A DNA stretch of 7,043 bases from JAJOKI01 sp964412405 (GCA_964412405.1 CAYPOB010000042.1:1-7043), one strand, 5' to 3'. Counted from the first letter of the stretch, positions 1 to 6,012 are shown. The notes: generated by a model from the letters alone, not told the origin. A program made the numbers and translations.

Positions 1-14
1 AGAAGATAATAATA

Positions 15-650
15 TCATTCTACTGCAACGGCTTCTTCTTGTGGCTGGGCATCAATCGTCTTTATAGCCACATCGGGTTCGAAGACCATTTCAGTTTTGC
101 CGATTTCCGCCTTGCGTATGGGATAGATGTCCTTTGCTCCCTTATATATATCCGATGCCACCTTGCCGAGTACGATTTCCTGAATGAATTGACTAAAATC
201 GAGTTTTTCCGCCCTGGATGTTACGGTGTCGTGCATTCTCTGCCGAATTGTCCTGATTTGCGGATGACGCACTCGTTTAATCGTGAAACATGACGGCTTG
301 ACCTTTAACTTATATCCGTCCTTTGTGGTTGCGATGACGTTCGCGTCGATCTTGGACGTCCCCCTCTTGACCAATGAGCGCATATAATCTCGTGCCATCT
401 CGTGCCCGATGAATTTTGTGTGCGCATCACCAGCGATAACATCGCTTATTTTAAATATGATTTTTGTGTTTTGCTTGGACCAGTCATTGGTCATATCGCT
501 CAGCGATGTCTCGATAACCCGTCCGATGAGTTTTTCCGACTCATCTGCAGGCGTTTTTCCAATATTTGCCCTGTTGAACATCTCTGGAGCGAGCACGTTA
601 TACCATCTCTTAGCTTTCCAGCCGTCTTTCCTTGATGATTTTTTTGCCAT
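15..650 (-). CDS. rps3ae: 30S ribosomal protein S3Ae (eS1 family)
   Basis: Structural protein of the archaeal small ribosomal subunit, homologous to eukaryotic S3a/eS1 and without a direct bacterial counterpart. The 211-residue product starts with a basic tail (MAKKSSRKDGWKAKRWYNV), followed by the family-like stretches LAPEMFNRANIGKTPA (about 20-35), FIGHEMARDYMRSLVKRGTSK (about 80-100) and TTKDGYKLKVKP (about 108-119), and ends in an acidic tail EEAVAVE. Length is normal for the family. The ATG at 650-648 is the natural start, and a TATA box at 681-688 puts the predicted transcription start within about ten bases of it, so the leader is very short; only a weak GAGAT lies upstream. In several euryarchaea this gene directly follows rps15-recJ-pcc1. 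Here serS and a coiled-coil gene stand between, and it has its own promoter. Identification is from remembered family motifs, without a database search. Confidence 0.95.
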   Translation of the reverse strand: MAKKSSRKDGWKAKRWYNVLAPEMFNRANIGKTPADESEKLIGRVIETSLSDMTNDWSKQNTKIIFKISDVIAGDAHTKFIGHEMARDYMRSLVKRGTSKIDANVIATTKDGYKLKVKPSCFTIKRVRHPQIRTIRQRMHDTVTSRAEKLDFSQFIQEIVLGKVASDIYKGAKDIYPIRKAEIGKTEMVFEPDVAIKTIDAQPQEEAVAVE

Positions 651-680
651 ATTTATCTCAACTTTCGATATGCGTGTGAA

Positions 681-688
681 TATATAAA
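681..688 (-). promoter_or_regulatory. TATA box of rps3ae
   Basis: The minus strand reads TTTATATA, a near-ideal archaeal TATA element, with its near edge 30 nt before the rps3ae ATG. Assuming the usual 22-25 nt from TATA box to transcription start, the mRNA would begin around 656-660 with a leader of 10 nt or less, in keeping with the weak Shine-Dalgarno sequence. Confidence 0.7.
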
Positions 689-764
689 GATAACTCCAAT
701 CTCGGCATCAACACGCCATAATATATTTCTAAAGCTCGTCCACTGACATCAAAAGCCGCTGTCC

Positions 765-780
765 CGATTTATTTAAATCG
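765..780 (-). promoter_or_regulatory. Palindromic A/T-rich element, possible second rps3ae promoter
   Basis: The arms CGATTTA and TAAATCG form a perfect 7-bp inverted repeat around a 2-nt centre. The minus-strand core TTTAAATA resembles a TATA box and matches the one used by the coiled-coil gene. If used, it would give rps3ae a leader of roughly 95 nt. It may instead be an operator, or chance in A/T-rich spacer DNA. The rest of the 651-845 spacer shows no gene or RNA that I can support. Confidence 0.3.
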
Positions 781-845
781 AAACTGAAGAATATTATACC
801 CTTCCAAACCCGTTTATTGTATTGGATTTAACCATACAGTTTGTT

Positions 846-1193
846 TTAGTCCTTTCCAACGGATTTTACGGCAGTCCTCTCCAAGCTAAAATTTTCAATT
901 TTTTCTGAAGGACTTGCTTCGAGTCCTTCAATCCTTTTTAAAATTTCAGGTCTTTTTGAAAGCCTTGCTTCGAGTCCTTCAATCCTTTTTAAAATTTCAG
1001 ATTTTTCTGAAAGCCTTGCTTCAAGCCTTTCAAGCCTTTCAACTCTTTCAAGCCTTTCTACAATTTCAGACCTTTTTAAAAGCACGTTTTCGATATTTTC
1101 AAGCCTTTCGGAAAGTCTTGATGTCATATTGTCAAGTCTTATCGCAAGTATTGTTTCAAGCCTTTCAAATTCATTAAGATCCGATTTTAACAT
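846..1193 (-). CDS. Repeat-built coiled-coil protein of unknown function
   Basis: I do not recognise this 115-residue protein. It is almost wholly charged helix rich in Leu, Glu, Arg and Lys, with no membrane segment or catalytic motif. From residue 31 it consists of 17-residue units: LENIENVLLKRSEIVER (31-47), a 6-residue partial unit LERVER (48-53), LERLEARLSEKSEILKR (54-70), IEGLEARLSKRPEILKR (71-87) and a decayed unit IEGLEASPSEKIENFSL (88-104). Hydrophobic residues recur at unit positions 1, 4, 8 and 14, as in a coiled coil with a stutter rather than strict heptads. Arg, Gly and Pro substitutions suggest weaker packing toward the C-terminus. A TATA box with an overlapping inverted repeat lies just upstream, which supports a real, separately controlled gene. 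It sits between serS and rps3ae. A structural or partner-binding role is conceivable but unproven; a recently born or decaying gene is the alternative. Confidence 0.7.
   Translation of the reverse strand: MLKSDLNEFERLETILAIRLDNMTSRLSERLENIENVLLKRSEIVERLERVERLERLEARLSEKSEILKRIEGLEARLSKRPEILKRIEGLEASPSEKIENFSLERTAVKSVGKD
913..1063 (-). repeat. 51-nt tandem repeats inside the coiled-coil gene
   Basis: An identical 37-nt block occurs at 913-949 and 964-1000, exactly 51 nt apart. A third register begins at 1015, also 51 nt on, and then diverges. Fifty-one nt equals 17 codons, so the expansion keeps the frame. Within the diverged copy and further upstream the 12-mer TTCAAGCCTTTC (plus strand; encodes E-R-L-E) recurs near 1020, 1029, 1047, 1097 and 1155, showing a second, shorter level of repetition. 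Confidence 0.9.
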
Positions 1194-1196
1194 TCT

Positions 1197-1212
1197 ATTA
1201 GTAAAAACTAAT
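1197..1212. promoter_or_regulatory. Inverted repeat between TATA box and start: candidate operator
   Basis: The arms ATTAGT (1197-1202) and ACTAAT (1207-1212) form a perfect 6-bp inverted repeat around a 4-nt A spacer. It lies between the TATA box (1218-1225) and the ATG (1193-1191) of the coiled-coil gene, overlapping the expected transcription start. A dimeric repressor bound here would block polymerase; that role is inferred only from position and symmetry. Confidence 0.4.
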
Positions 1213-1217
1213 CAAAC

Positions 1218-1225
1218 TATTTAAA
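1218..1225 (-). promoter_or_regulatory. TATA box of the coiled-coil gene
   Basis: The minus strand reads TTTAAATA, preceded by a purine-rich AAAAAAG that fits a TFB recognition element. Its near edge is 24 nt before the ATG, so the transcript should be leaderless or nearly so. No Shine-Dalgarno sequence is present, which agrees. Confidence 0.65.
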
Positions 1226-1238
1226 CTTTTTTGTCATC

Positions 1239-1243
1239 AAAAA
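1239..1243 (-). terminator. Possible oligo-T terminator after serS
   Basis: On the minus strand GGGG followed by five T occurs 6-13 nt after the serS stop codon. Archaeal polymerase can terminate at oligo-T tracts without a hairpin, and the next gene has its own promoter here. The tract is short, so this is a weak call. Confidence 0.25.
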
Positions 1244-1249
1244 CCCCAC

Positions 1250-2755
1250 TCATAGAAACTTGAAGACATCTGGCAAATCGCCCACGATTTTTTTGAACTT
1301 ATGGGGCCAATCATCAGGGTCAAGCCCTTTTTGGGCAAAAAAAGCAGCGCCCCACCTTTCCAATCCTATCCCGGAGCACCCGGACCAGAATTCCCCTATG
1401 CTTTGTGACTTCACATTGAACCCCTTTGGATACTTGTCACCATTGATACTGACATTCTGGAATTCGAGCCATCCTTTTTTATATGGTAGATATGCTTCAT
1501 AGTCCGTTGTCCCCACCCCTTCATTTTCGGCCTTGCCAACCAGACCTTCCTGCGCCATGAACCACGGGGTGACCTCTGCCATTCTCCACTGCAGGTCCAA
1601 TATGTCATTGAATATGTGTGCATATGCATCGTGCAGTTTATTCGCCTCCCCTATAACCTGCTCTGGAGAACCCATCCACACAACCTCAATTCTGTGAAAT
1701 TCATCTACACGCTCGATGCCGTGTATGCCCCCGCTTTCATACCTGTGGGATGTCCCAGATCTATCAAAGAACCGTATTGGAAACTCATCATCTGCGATGG
1801 TCTCGCCCTTGAAAAACATCCACGCAGGCGGACACTGCGCATAACACAGCCCGCCGATGGGTGCGCCTATCTTTTCCCGTATCATATCAAGTGGGATTTC
1901 ATTTGTGATTTTATAGTAATCCATGACCTCTTCCCAGTATTCCGGGTCGCGCGTCTTTGGCGGGCAGATGTAATACATCTCCGGATAAATGGCTTTGGCA
2001 TGGCCGGATCTCTTCCACACGTCCCACGTCACCATCTTGGGGAGTATCATCTCCTGATATCCAAGCGGATTCAGAATTTCCCTTTCGATGATATGTTCGA
2101 ATGCGCGGAAGACCTTTGTGATCTGCGGTCCGTAAATCCACTGGCCCCTGGCAAAGTGGCGTATCCATTTGCGATTTATCAGCTCCTGTGTCGGGTCGCC
2201 GGTGAACTTTGGAGCTTTCTCCCTTGATGACCACAACAATTTCCAGTGTTCATCCTTTCCACCGTAATGTTGCGCCGCTATCTTTTCTTGGATTAACGTA
2301 ATAATGCGGTCTGGTATCTTATCTTCTATATTCGATTCCGTCACCTCGAGGGTCAATGAGATTTTTCCATCTTTATACTGCATATGCTTGACAAACGGTA
2401 TCTTGGATTTCTTGAATGCCCCCTCCGTTGGCACCTGAATGGTAAATTTTTCAATTTCAATACCCCTGATTCCGACACGGTGCTTGCCAAGTGCGTTTGC
2501 CAGTGGCTTGCGCAGTCGCAACAGTGCATCGTGTGCCCTCACATGTCGATCGGATTTTATATCGACTGTCAGCGCATCACCATCGATATCCCATTTGATG
2601 ATCTCGGCACCGCACCCTTTAGGAGCGCCCCTCTTCAAGAGCTCCATGTTTGCCTTTTTGATCACCGATGCAGTCTCTTCTTTCATCTCTGTGATGCTGC
2701 CGCTCAATTTAAAGCGCCCGATTATATGAAAACTGATTTCACTCTCTTTCTGCAT
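1250..2755 (-). CDS. serS: Class-2 (methanogenic-type) seryl-tRNA synthetase
   Basis: Charges tRNA-Ser with serine in the cytoplasm. The 501-residue length and sequence match the rare archaeal SerRS type 2 known from methanogens rather than the common form. The N-terminal third (about 1-165) is the mixed alpha/beta tRNA-binding domain specific to this type, and the rest is a class II catalytic core. Residues C308 (YAQCPPAW), E357 (HRIEVVW) and C460 (WSGCSGIG) correspond to the Cys-Glu-Cys site that holds the active-site zinc in the Methanosarcina barkeri enzyme. The motif-2 region is FFDRSGTSHRYESGG (about 329-343) and motif 3 is GIGLERW (462-468). The ATG lies inside the end of pcc1 (17-nt overlap). 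AGGAG stands 13 nt upstream, rather far, so translational coupling to pcc1 is likely. It is the last gene of the operon. Assignment is strong, from the zinc ligands, length and domain order. Confidence 0.96.
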   Translation of the reverse strand: MQKESEISFHIIGRFKLSGSITEMKEETASVIKKANMELLKRGAPKGCGAEIIKWDIDGDALTVDIKSDRHVRAHDALLRLRKPLANALGKHRVGIRGIEIEKFTIQVPTEGAFKKSKIPFVKHMQYKDGKISLTLEVTESNIEDKIPDRIITLIQEKIAAQHYGGKDEHWKLLWSSREKAPKFTGDPTQELINRKWIRHFARGQWIYGPQITKVFRAFEHIIEREILNPLGYQEMILPKMVTWDVWKRSGHAKAIYPEMYYICPPKTRDPEYWEEVMDYYKITNEIPLDMIREKIGAPIGGLCYAQCPPAWMFFKGETIADDEFPIRFFDRSGTSHRYESGGIHGIERVDEFHRIEVVWMGSPEQVIGEANKLHDAYAHIFNDILDLQWRMAEVTPWFMAQEGLVGKAENEGVGTTDYEAYLPYKKGWLEFQNVSINGDKYPKGFNVKSQSIGEFWSGCSGIGLERWGAAFFAQKGLDPDDWPHKFKKIVGDLPDVFKFL

Positions 2756-2975
2756 CTTTTTCCGTCATCTCCTCTGCAATCTTGAGATTTAACAGATAAT
2801 CGTCAACTGTCGCTATCAAGGTTCCTATCTCGTCAAGCATAAACTCAGTGGTTATGCTCTCGTTTTTACACACAGTGCTCATGTTTCTGGTGTTATCTGG
2901 CTTAATGGCATCTGCGATGACATATGGATTTTTATGTATCGTTATGATTTTGCCGACACACCTGTATTTACTCAT
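2739..2975 (-). CDS. pcc1: KEOPS complex subunit Pcc1
   Basis: Small subunit of KEOPS, which adds threonylcarbamoyl to A37 of ANN-decoding tRNAs (t6A); Pcc1 dimerises, binds Kae1 and contributes to tRNA contact. The product is 78 residues from this ATG, normal for the family (about 80). Family hallmarks are visible: ADAIKPDNTRNMST in the N-terminal half, and near the end EIGTLIATVDDYLLNLKIAEE, the conserved helix before the C-terminus. Two tandem GTG codons at 2984-2979 are in frame and could add three residues. Neither start has a well-spaced Shine-Dalgarno sequence (GGTGA lies only 2 nt before the ATG), and an 11-bp hairpin at the recJ end sits directly upstream. The gene follows recJ by a few bases and overlaps serS by 17 nt. 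Bud32, another KEOPS subunit, begins the same operon. Kae1 and Cgi121 are not in the window. Confidence 0.88.
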   Translation of the reverse strand: MSKYRCVGKIITIHKNPYVIADAIKPDNTRNMSTVCKNESITTEFMLDEIGTLIATVDDYLLNLKIAEEMTEKDAERE

Positions 2976-2989
2976 TTTCACCACGCAAT

Positions 2990-3014
2990 TGTCACAGATG
3001 TTTCATCTGTGACA
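2990..3014 (-). promoter_or_regulatory. Perfect 11-bp inverted repeat spanning the recJ stop codon
   Basis: On the mRNA strand the arm TGTCACAGATG, a loop AAA and the arm CATCTGTGACA form a perfect 11-bp stem with a 3-nt loop. It encodes the C-terminal residues SQMKHL and the recJ TGA, which falls in the 3' arm. The stem ends 5 nt before the first candidate GTG of pcc1, where a ribosome would bind. No T tract follows, so a simple terminator is unlikely. An RNA control or processing element, or coupling of pcc1 to recJ translation, is the likely reading; a DNA-binding dimer site is the alternative. Confidence 0.6.
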
Positions 3015-4293
3015 TTATGATGCCGTCTACGATTTCGATAAATTTAGATTCTGCATCGGCAGGAATGGCTGCGCCAGATGCAATACTATGTCCTCCTCCG
3101 CTTCCTCCAACCTGTGCCGCCCCTTCACGCATCGCGACCGACAAGTTCAACCCATTCTCGACGAGTTTTCTTGTCCCACGTGCAGAGATTTTTATTTTCT
3201 CTCCCTCTTTAATTAATACTAGTATTGGCTTATCTGGTGCCACATATCGAATTATCGTGCTCCCCAGTGCTCCGATGATGTCCTTATCGCTGGAGTGGGC
3301 ATATCTAATGCAGCCCACATCTTTAATCTCCTGCTCAATCCGTTTTAGTTCTGATATGACTTTTTTCTGATGCCCCGTGTGGAGTTGTTCTGCACGGCCG
3401 ATTACACTCCCATCTCTCAGGCACAAGGATAACGCCAGTGCAGTCTCCCCCACCTTGCCAGCGGCGTTGACTATGTTACTTAGATGACGTGCATCCGATA
3501 CGACCTCATAGTTCAATTTGTACCGATCGCCGATTAGCGATTCGATTACTTCTGTTGGCGCTCCCCGTTCCAATACTTTCAAAGCTAATACAGACACTAA
3601 ACGCCGCAGTTCATCCTCGTTTAGGTCTTCGACCGTTCCATGAATATCCAATTGACTTAATAGTGTCTTTACATTCTCCGGTTCGCCGCTAATATCTATA
3701 TAGGGGTCAGTAGAATACTCTAACAGCTTCGAGATGTCCCCCTCTCCAGTCCTCAAACCACAGCTAATGGTGATGATACCGTGCTCGATCGCCCCCTCTA
3801 AAATGTCCTTATTGCATCCTATCATCTCCTGTTGATCGCCCAGTGCGCCAGCAATGGCGAGTCCGGCGAGATCGACGTTATTTCCAAGATGCATGGCAAC
3901 AGCGTAAGCGGTCCCGGACGCTGAAATCTCAAATGCCCCATCGATGCCGACCAGATGTGGATTTACATGTAAGTATTCGATATCAGTAGCAGTCGGCTTG
4001 TGATGATCTATAACGCAAACCTTGCCATCGATCTGAGATATCAATTCGGGCTGTCCGCTGCCCATATCACAAAATACGACGGGCCCTTTTAGGCCCTTTA
4101 CAACTTTTTCATCCAGGCGACTTAGTATGCTGACGTGAAAGGGAATGCCACACCGATACAATGCGCTGCAGATAATTCCTCCAGAGGTTATTCCATCTGC
4201 ATCCTGATGTGATATGACCCTTACATGATCACAATCTATAAGCAATTGGGCCGCAGATTCCGCTACTTCATCCAAGCTTTCGATCATACTCAT
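2992..4293 (-). CDS. Archaeal RecJ-like DHH-family phosphoesterase
   Basis: DHH/DHHA1 protein of the archaeal RecJ group, whose studied members are single-strand DNA or RNA exonucleases; some, such as GAN of Thermococcus, associate with GINS at the replication fork. The 433-residue product carries the metal-binding motifs in order: SHQDADG (28-34), FCDMGSG (74-80, Asp76), VIDHHKP (94-100) and GALGDQQE (149-156). The C-terminal DHHA1 domain has the glycine-rich substrate loop GGSGGGHSIASGA (396-408). All expected acidic and His ligands are present, so it should be active. I chose the ATG at 4293-4291 because it overlaps the rps15 TGA as ATGA, the usual coupled junction, and leaves a family-like N-terminus. 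An in-frame TTG at 4335 would overlap rps15 by 46 nt and is less likely. Linkage to rps15 is known in other euryarchaea. The exact substrate cannot be told from sequence. Confidence 0.92.
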   Translation of the reverse strand: MSMIESLDEVAESAAQLLIDCDHVRVISHQDADGITSGGIICSALYRCGIPFHVSILSRLDEKVVKGLKGPVVFCDMGSGQPELISQIDGKVCVIDHHKPTATDIEYLHVNPHLVGIDGAFEISASGTAYAVAMHLGNNVDLAGLAIAGALGDQQEMIGCNKDILEGAIEHGIITISCGLRTGEGDISKLLEYSTDPYIDISGEPENVKTLLSQLDIHGTVEDLNEDELRRLVSVLALKVLERGAPTEVIESLIGDRYKLNYEVVSDARHLSNIVNAAGKVGETALALSLCLRDGSVIGRAEQLHTGHQKKVISELKRIEQEIKDVGCIRYAHSSDKDIIGALGSTIIRYVAPDKPILVLIKEGEKIKISARGTRKLVENGLNLSVAMREGAAQVGGSGGGHSIASGAAIPADAESKFIEIVDGIIMSQMKHL

Positions 4294-4733
4294 CTCGAAA
4301 TCAGCATCTCGGCAGTTTGTAGATTGTAAATCCAATCTTCTGGGAGCACTCTTTCTCCCCTGTAATACTTGACGAGTCGTCTGATTTTGGATTCGGTAAT
4401 TTGGAGTGACCTCTTATTGTGCAAATCCTTTGAGTTTTGATCGAGGTGCCTCTTAAGTCCAACCGCCTTCTGGATCAAGTTTTGAAGGTCCTCTGGCATC
4501 TTGGAGGCCATCTTGTTTTCATCGAGGATTTGTGCGATTTTCTTACCGGTCACCAGTTTGGCATTGGGAATTCCATACTTATCTCGCAATATGATTCCAA
4601 TCTCGCTGGATGACTTATCTTGCTCCCGCAATTTGACGATGATTTTTTCGACTTCCTTTGCATTCATATCTATCCATTCTGGTGCAGAAGGTTGTCGTAT
4701 TTCTATTTTTTTATTGGTTTGAACCTTAGCCAT
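4290..4733 (-). CDS. rps15: 30S ribosomal protein S15 (archaeal uS15)
   Basis: Small-subunit protein that binds the central domain of 16S rRNA and the intersubunit bridge region; homologue of eukaryotic S13. The 147-residue length is typical of the archaeal/eukaryotic form, which carries an N-terminal extension that bacterial S15 (about 89 residues) lacks. Visible family stretches are the N-terminal PEWIDMNAKEVEKIIVKL (about 18-35), SSSEIGIILRDKYGIPNAK, a core KAVGLKRHLDQNSKDLHNKRS (about 89-109) and the C-terminal SKIRRLVKYYRGERVLPEDW. The ATG at 4733 is preceded by GGAG with 7-nt spacing, the best ribosome-binding site in the window. It lies 39 nt after the XTP diphosphatase gene and its TGA overlaps the recJ ATG by 4 nt. 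Confidence 0.96.
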   Translation of the reverse strand: MAKVQTNKKIEIRQPSAPEWIDMNAKEVEKIIVKLREQDKSSSEIGIILRDKYGIPNAKLVTGKKIAQILDENKMASKMPEDLQNLIQKAVGLKRHLDQNSKDLHNKRSLQITESKIRRLVKYYRGERVLPEDWIYNLQTAEMLISR

Positions 4734-4740
4734 GTGATTT

Positions 4741-4744
4741 CTCC
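4741..4744 (-). promoter_or_regulatory. Shine-Dalgarno site of rps15
   Basis: GGAG on the minus strand, 7 nt before the rps15 ATG. It is the only canonical, well-spaced ribosome-binding site in the window, suggesting that rps15 is translated independently of the upstream gene and at a high rate. Other operon genes rely on overlaps. Confidence 0.65.
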
Positions 4745-4772
4745 ATATCTCATAATATAGCCACTATCTCGG

Positions 4773-5330
4773 TTAAATATCTTTTGTATTGAACCATTCT
4801 ATGAACTTCTTCAGCGCCTTACTTCTATGCGATACTTTGTTCTTCTCCTCAGTGGTAAGTTCACCAAACGTCTTGTCATCGTGGATGAATATTGGATCAT
4901 ACCCAAAGCCATGTTCTCCTTTAATTTCCCGCGCGATCTCGCCCTCGACGACCCCACTAAACGTGACTGTCCCCCCATTTGGCTCACAATATCCGACGAC
5001 GGATTTGAAGCACGCCTTGCGATTCTTTATGCCAGCCATCAACTTTAATATTCCTTCATTTCCTAATGTTTTAAACACATACGATGAATAAGGGCCAGGG
5101 AATCCATTTAGCGCAGAAATAAATAATCCAGCATCCTCAACGATAATTCGTTTGCTCAAATGGTTGGCAGCGTCTTGAGCGCCATGTCTTGCAATCTCTT
5201 CTATATCATCACATTGAAGTTCTGGATAGGGATATTCTACCTGCTGGATCTGGATGCTGGTCCCTTCGCACAGCTTCTTCACCTCTTGCATTTTTCCCAC
5301 ATTGCCGGTAACAAAATATATGGTTTTCAC
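4773..5330 (-). CDS. XTP/dITP diphosphatase (HAM1/RdgB family)
   Basis: Hydrolyses non-canonical purine nucleotides (XTP, ITP, dITP) to monophosphate and pyrophosphate, keeping deaminated bases out of DNA and RNA. The 185-residue product is full length for the family. Motifs in order: FVTGNVGKMQEV (6-17, phosphate-binding TGN and Lys13), VEDAGLFI (64-71, with the metal/catalytic acidic pair E65-D66), NGFPGPYSSYV (75-85), GEHGFGYDPIF (138-148, base recognition) and TEEKNKVSHRSKAL (160-173, with SHR). Every hallmark residue is present. The start is GTG at 5330-5328, overlapping the bud32 TGA as GTGA; it directly yields the conserved KTIYFVTGN beginning, so no other start fits. Translation is probably coupled to bud32. 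Proximity to bud32 and rps15 suggests constitutive, growth-linked expression. Confidence 0.95.
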   Translation of the reverse strand: MKTIYFVTGNVGKMQEVKKLCEGTSIQIQQVEYPYPELQCDDIEEIARHGAQDAANHLSKRIIVEDAGLFISALNGFPGPYSSYVFKTLGNEGILKLMAGIKNRKACFKSVVGYCEPNGGTVTFSGVVEGEIAREIKGEHGFGYDPIFIHDDKTFGELTTEEKNKVSHRSKALKKFIEWFNTKDI

Positions 5331-5914
5331 AGTCGTTCAGTCCTATATCTTCCTCTGCTCTCTATCTCCTTTACTCGCTGCAGAACGCCGCCCGCATCAT
5401 TGAATGCCCTTTGATATCCTCTTGAAAACGCCTTTATCAAGTCATCATGCCCTTTATGTGTACTTTCAAATGTCTGAAACAACACGTGAACATCCACGCC
5501 CTGCGCCTCTATACTTCGGTCAAAGCGCGCCAGTCCGAAGTCGATCAGATATATGCGTTCCCCTGATTGCATCATATTTGACGTGGTCAAATCGCCGTGA
5601 ACGATGCCAGAGGTGTGAAGCCTTCCTGCAAGCTCGCCGATTCTTTCACTCAACCCCATATCAAGCACGTGCTTCAGCTGTGGCCCTTCTATATATTCCA
5701 TCACTATATCATAATCTGTGACGTCATGGATGATGGGCGTGGGTACGCCGCACCTGCGAGCCTCGGATATCAGCTTAGCCTCGGACTTCGTGCGCTCTCG
5801 TCGAAGACGCTCGTCCACTTCTCTGACTCTATAGCGCTTGGGTATTCGCCGTTTTACCACGTACCCATCACGTGATTCGATGGTCGCCTCGGCGCCGATT
5901 GTTTTTAGATTCAT
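5327..5914 (-). CDS. bud32: KEOPS kinase/ATPase subunit Bud32 (stand-alone)
   Basis: Small RIO-like kinase of the KEOPS t6A complex, working as an ATPase that supports Kae1. The 195-residue product shows the family features in order: GAEA near the N-terminus (7-10), the ATP-site lysine region VVKRRIPKRYR (19-29), RRERTKSEA with the helix Glu (38-46), the catalytic loop HGDLTTSN (106-113, Asp108, Asn113), DFG as IDFGLA (124-129), GVDVHVLFQTFESTH (139-153), and the C-terminal RGRYR tail. In many euryarchaea Bud32 is the C-terminal half of a Kae1-Bud32 fusion. Here an in-frame TGA lies 6 nt before the ATG and no Kae1 sequence precedes it, so it is free-standing. A TATA box 26 nt upstream implies a leaderless mRNA. 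It appears to open the operon that also contains pcc1. Confidence 0.94.
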   Translation of the reverse strand: MNLKTIGAEATIESRDGYVVKRRIPKRYRVREVDERLRRERTKSEAKLISEARRCGVPTPIIHDVTDYDIVMEYIEGPQLKHVLDMGLSERIGELAGRLHTSGIVHGDLTTSNMMQSGERIYLIDFGLARFDRSIEAQGVDVHVLFQTFESTHKGHDDLIKAFSRGYQRAFNDAGGVLQRVKEIESRGRYRTERL

Positions 5915-5940
5915 GCTGCTTCATTAAAGTATCGTTTGCG

Positions 5941-5950
5941 TATATATTTT
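5941..5950 (-). promoter_or_regulatory. TATA box of the bud32-to-serS operon
   Basis: The minus strand reads AAAATATATA, ending 26 nt before the bud32 ATG, with a purine-rich CAG directly upstream. It predicts a transcription start within a few bases of the ATG. No other good promoter was seen before the genes down to serS. The divergent spacer 5915-6063 holds this promoter and the lipoprotein promoter and nothing else I can name. Confidence 0.6.
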
Positions 5951-6012
5951 CTGATATGGGGATTTCATTCGGCCATATGAAATTCCGAATCGCGCCTTGG
6001 GAAAAGGGAAAC

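Noticed and set aside
1..12. AGAAGATAATAA at the window start, also found before both lipoprotein genes (6049-6060, 6994-7005)
   Set aside because: It is low-complexity A/T-rich sequence lying 3' of rps3ae and is not followed by the shared ATCATGATG gene start, so chance is the simplest explanation.
651..845. C/D-box small RNA in the spacer upstream of rps3ae
   Set aside because: The minus strand has UGAUG-like pieces (TTGATGTC, TTGATGCC), but no proper RUGAUGA box and no CUGA D box at suitable distance.
914..1177. Plus-strand open frame through the repeat region with a Leu/Phe/Gln-rich product
   Set aside because: It is a mirror of the coiled-coil repeats. The minus strand has the TATA box 24 nt from its ATG and a helix-like pattern; the plus strand has no promoter.
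1616..2227. 203-codon open frame on the plus strand opposite serS
   Set aside because: It lies wholly antisense to a clear SerRS with intact zinc ligands, its translation shows no recognisable domain, and no promoter or ribosome-binding site precedes it.
2990..3014. Intrinsic transcription terminator at the recJ end
   Set aside because: The hairpin is strong but no T tract follows on the minus strand, and pcc1 begins a few bases later in the same operon.
4294..4335. TTG start for the recJ-like gene at 4335
   Set aside because: It would create a 46-nt overlap with rps15 and add non-family residues, while the ATG at 4293 makes a typical ATGA junction.
4734..4772. Internal promoter before rps15 (CTATATTA-like sequence)
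   Set aside because: The A/T-rich match sits only about 20 nt before the ATG, while a good GGAG site implies a transcript with a leader; co-transcription with the upstream gene fits better.
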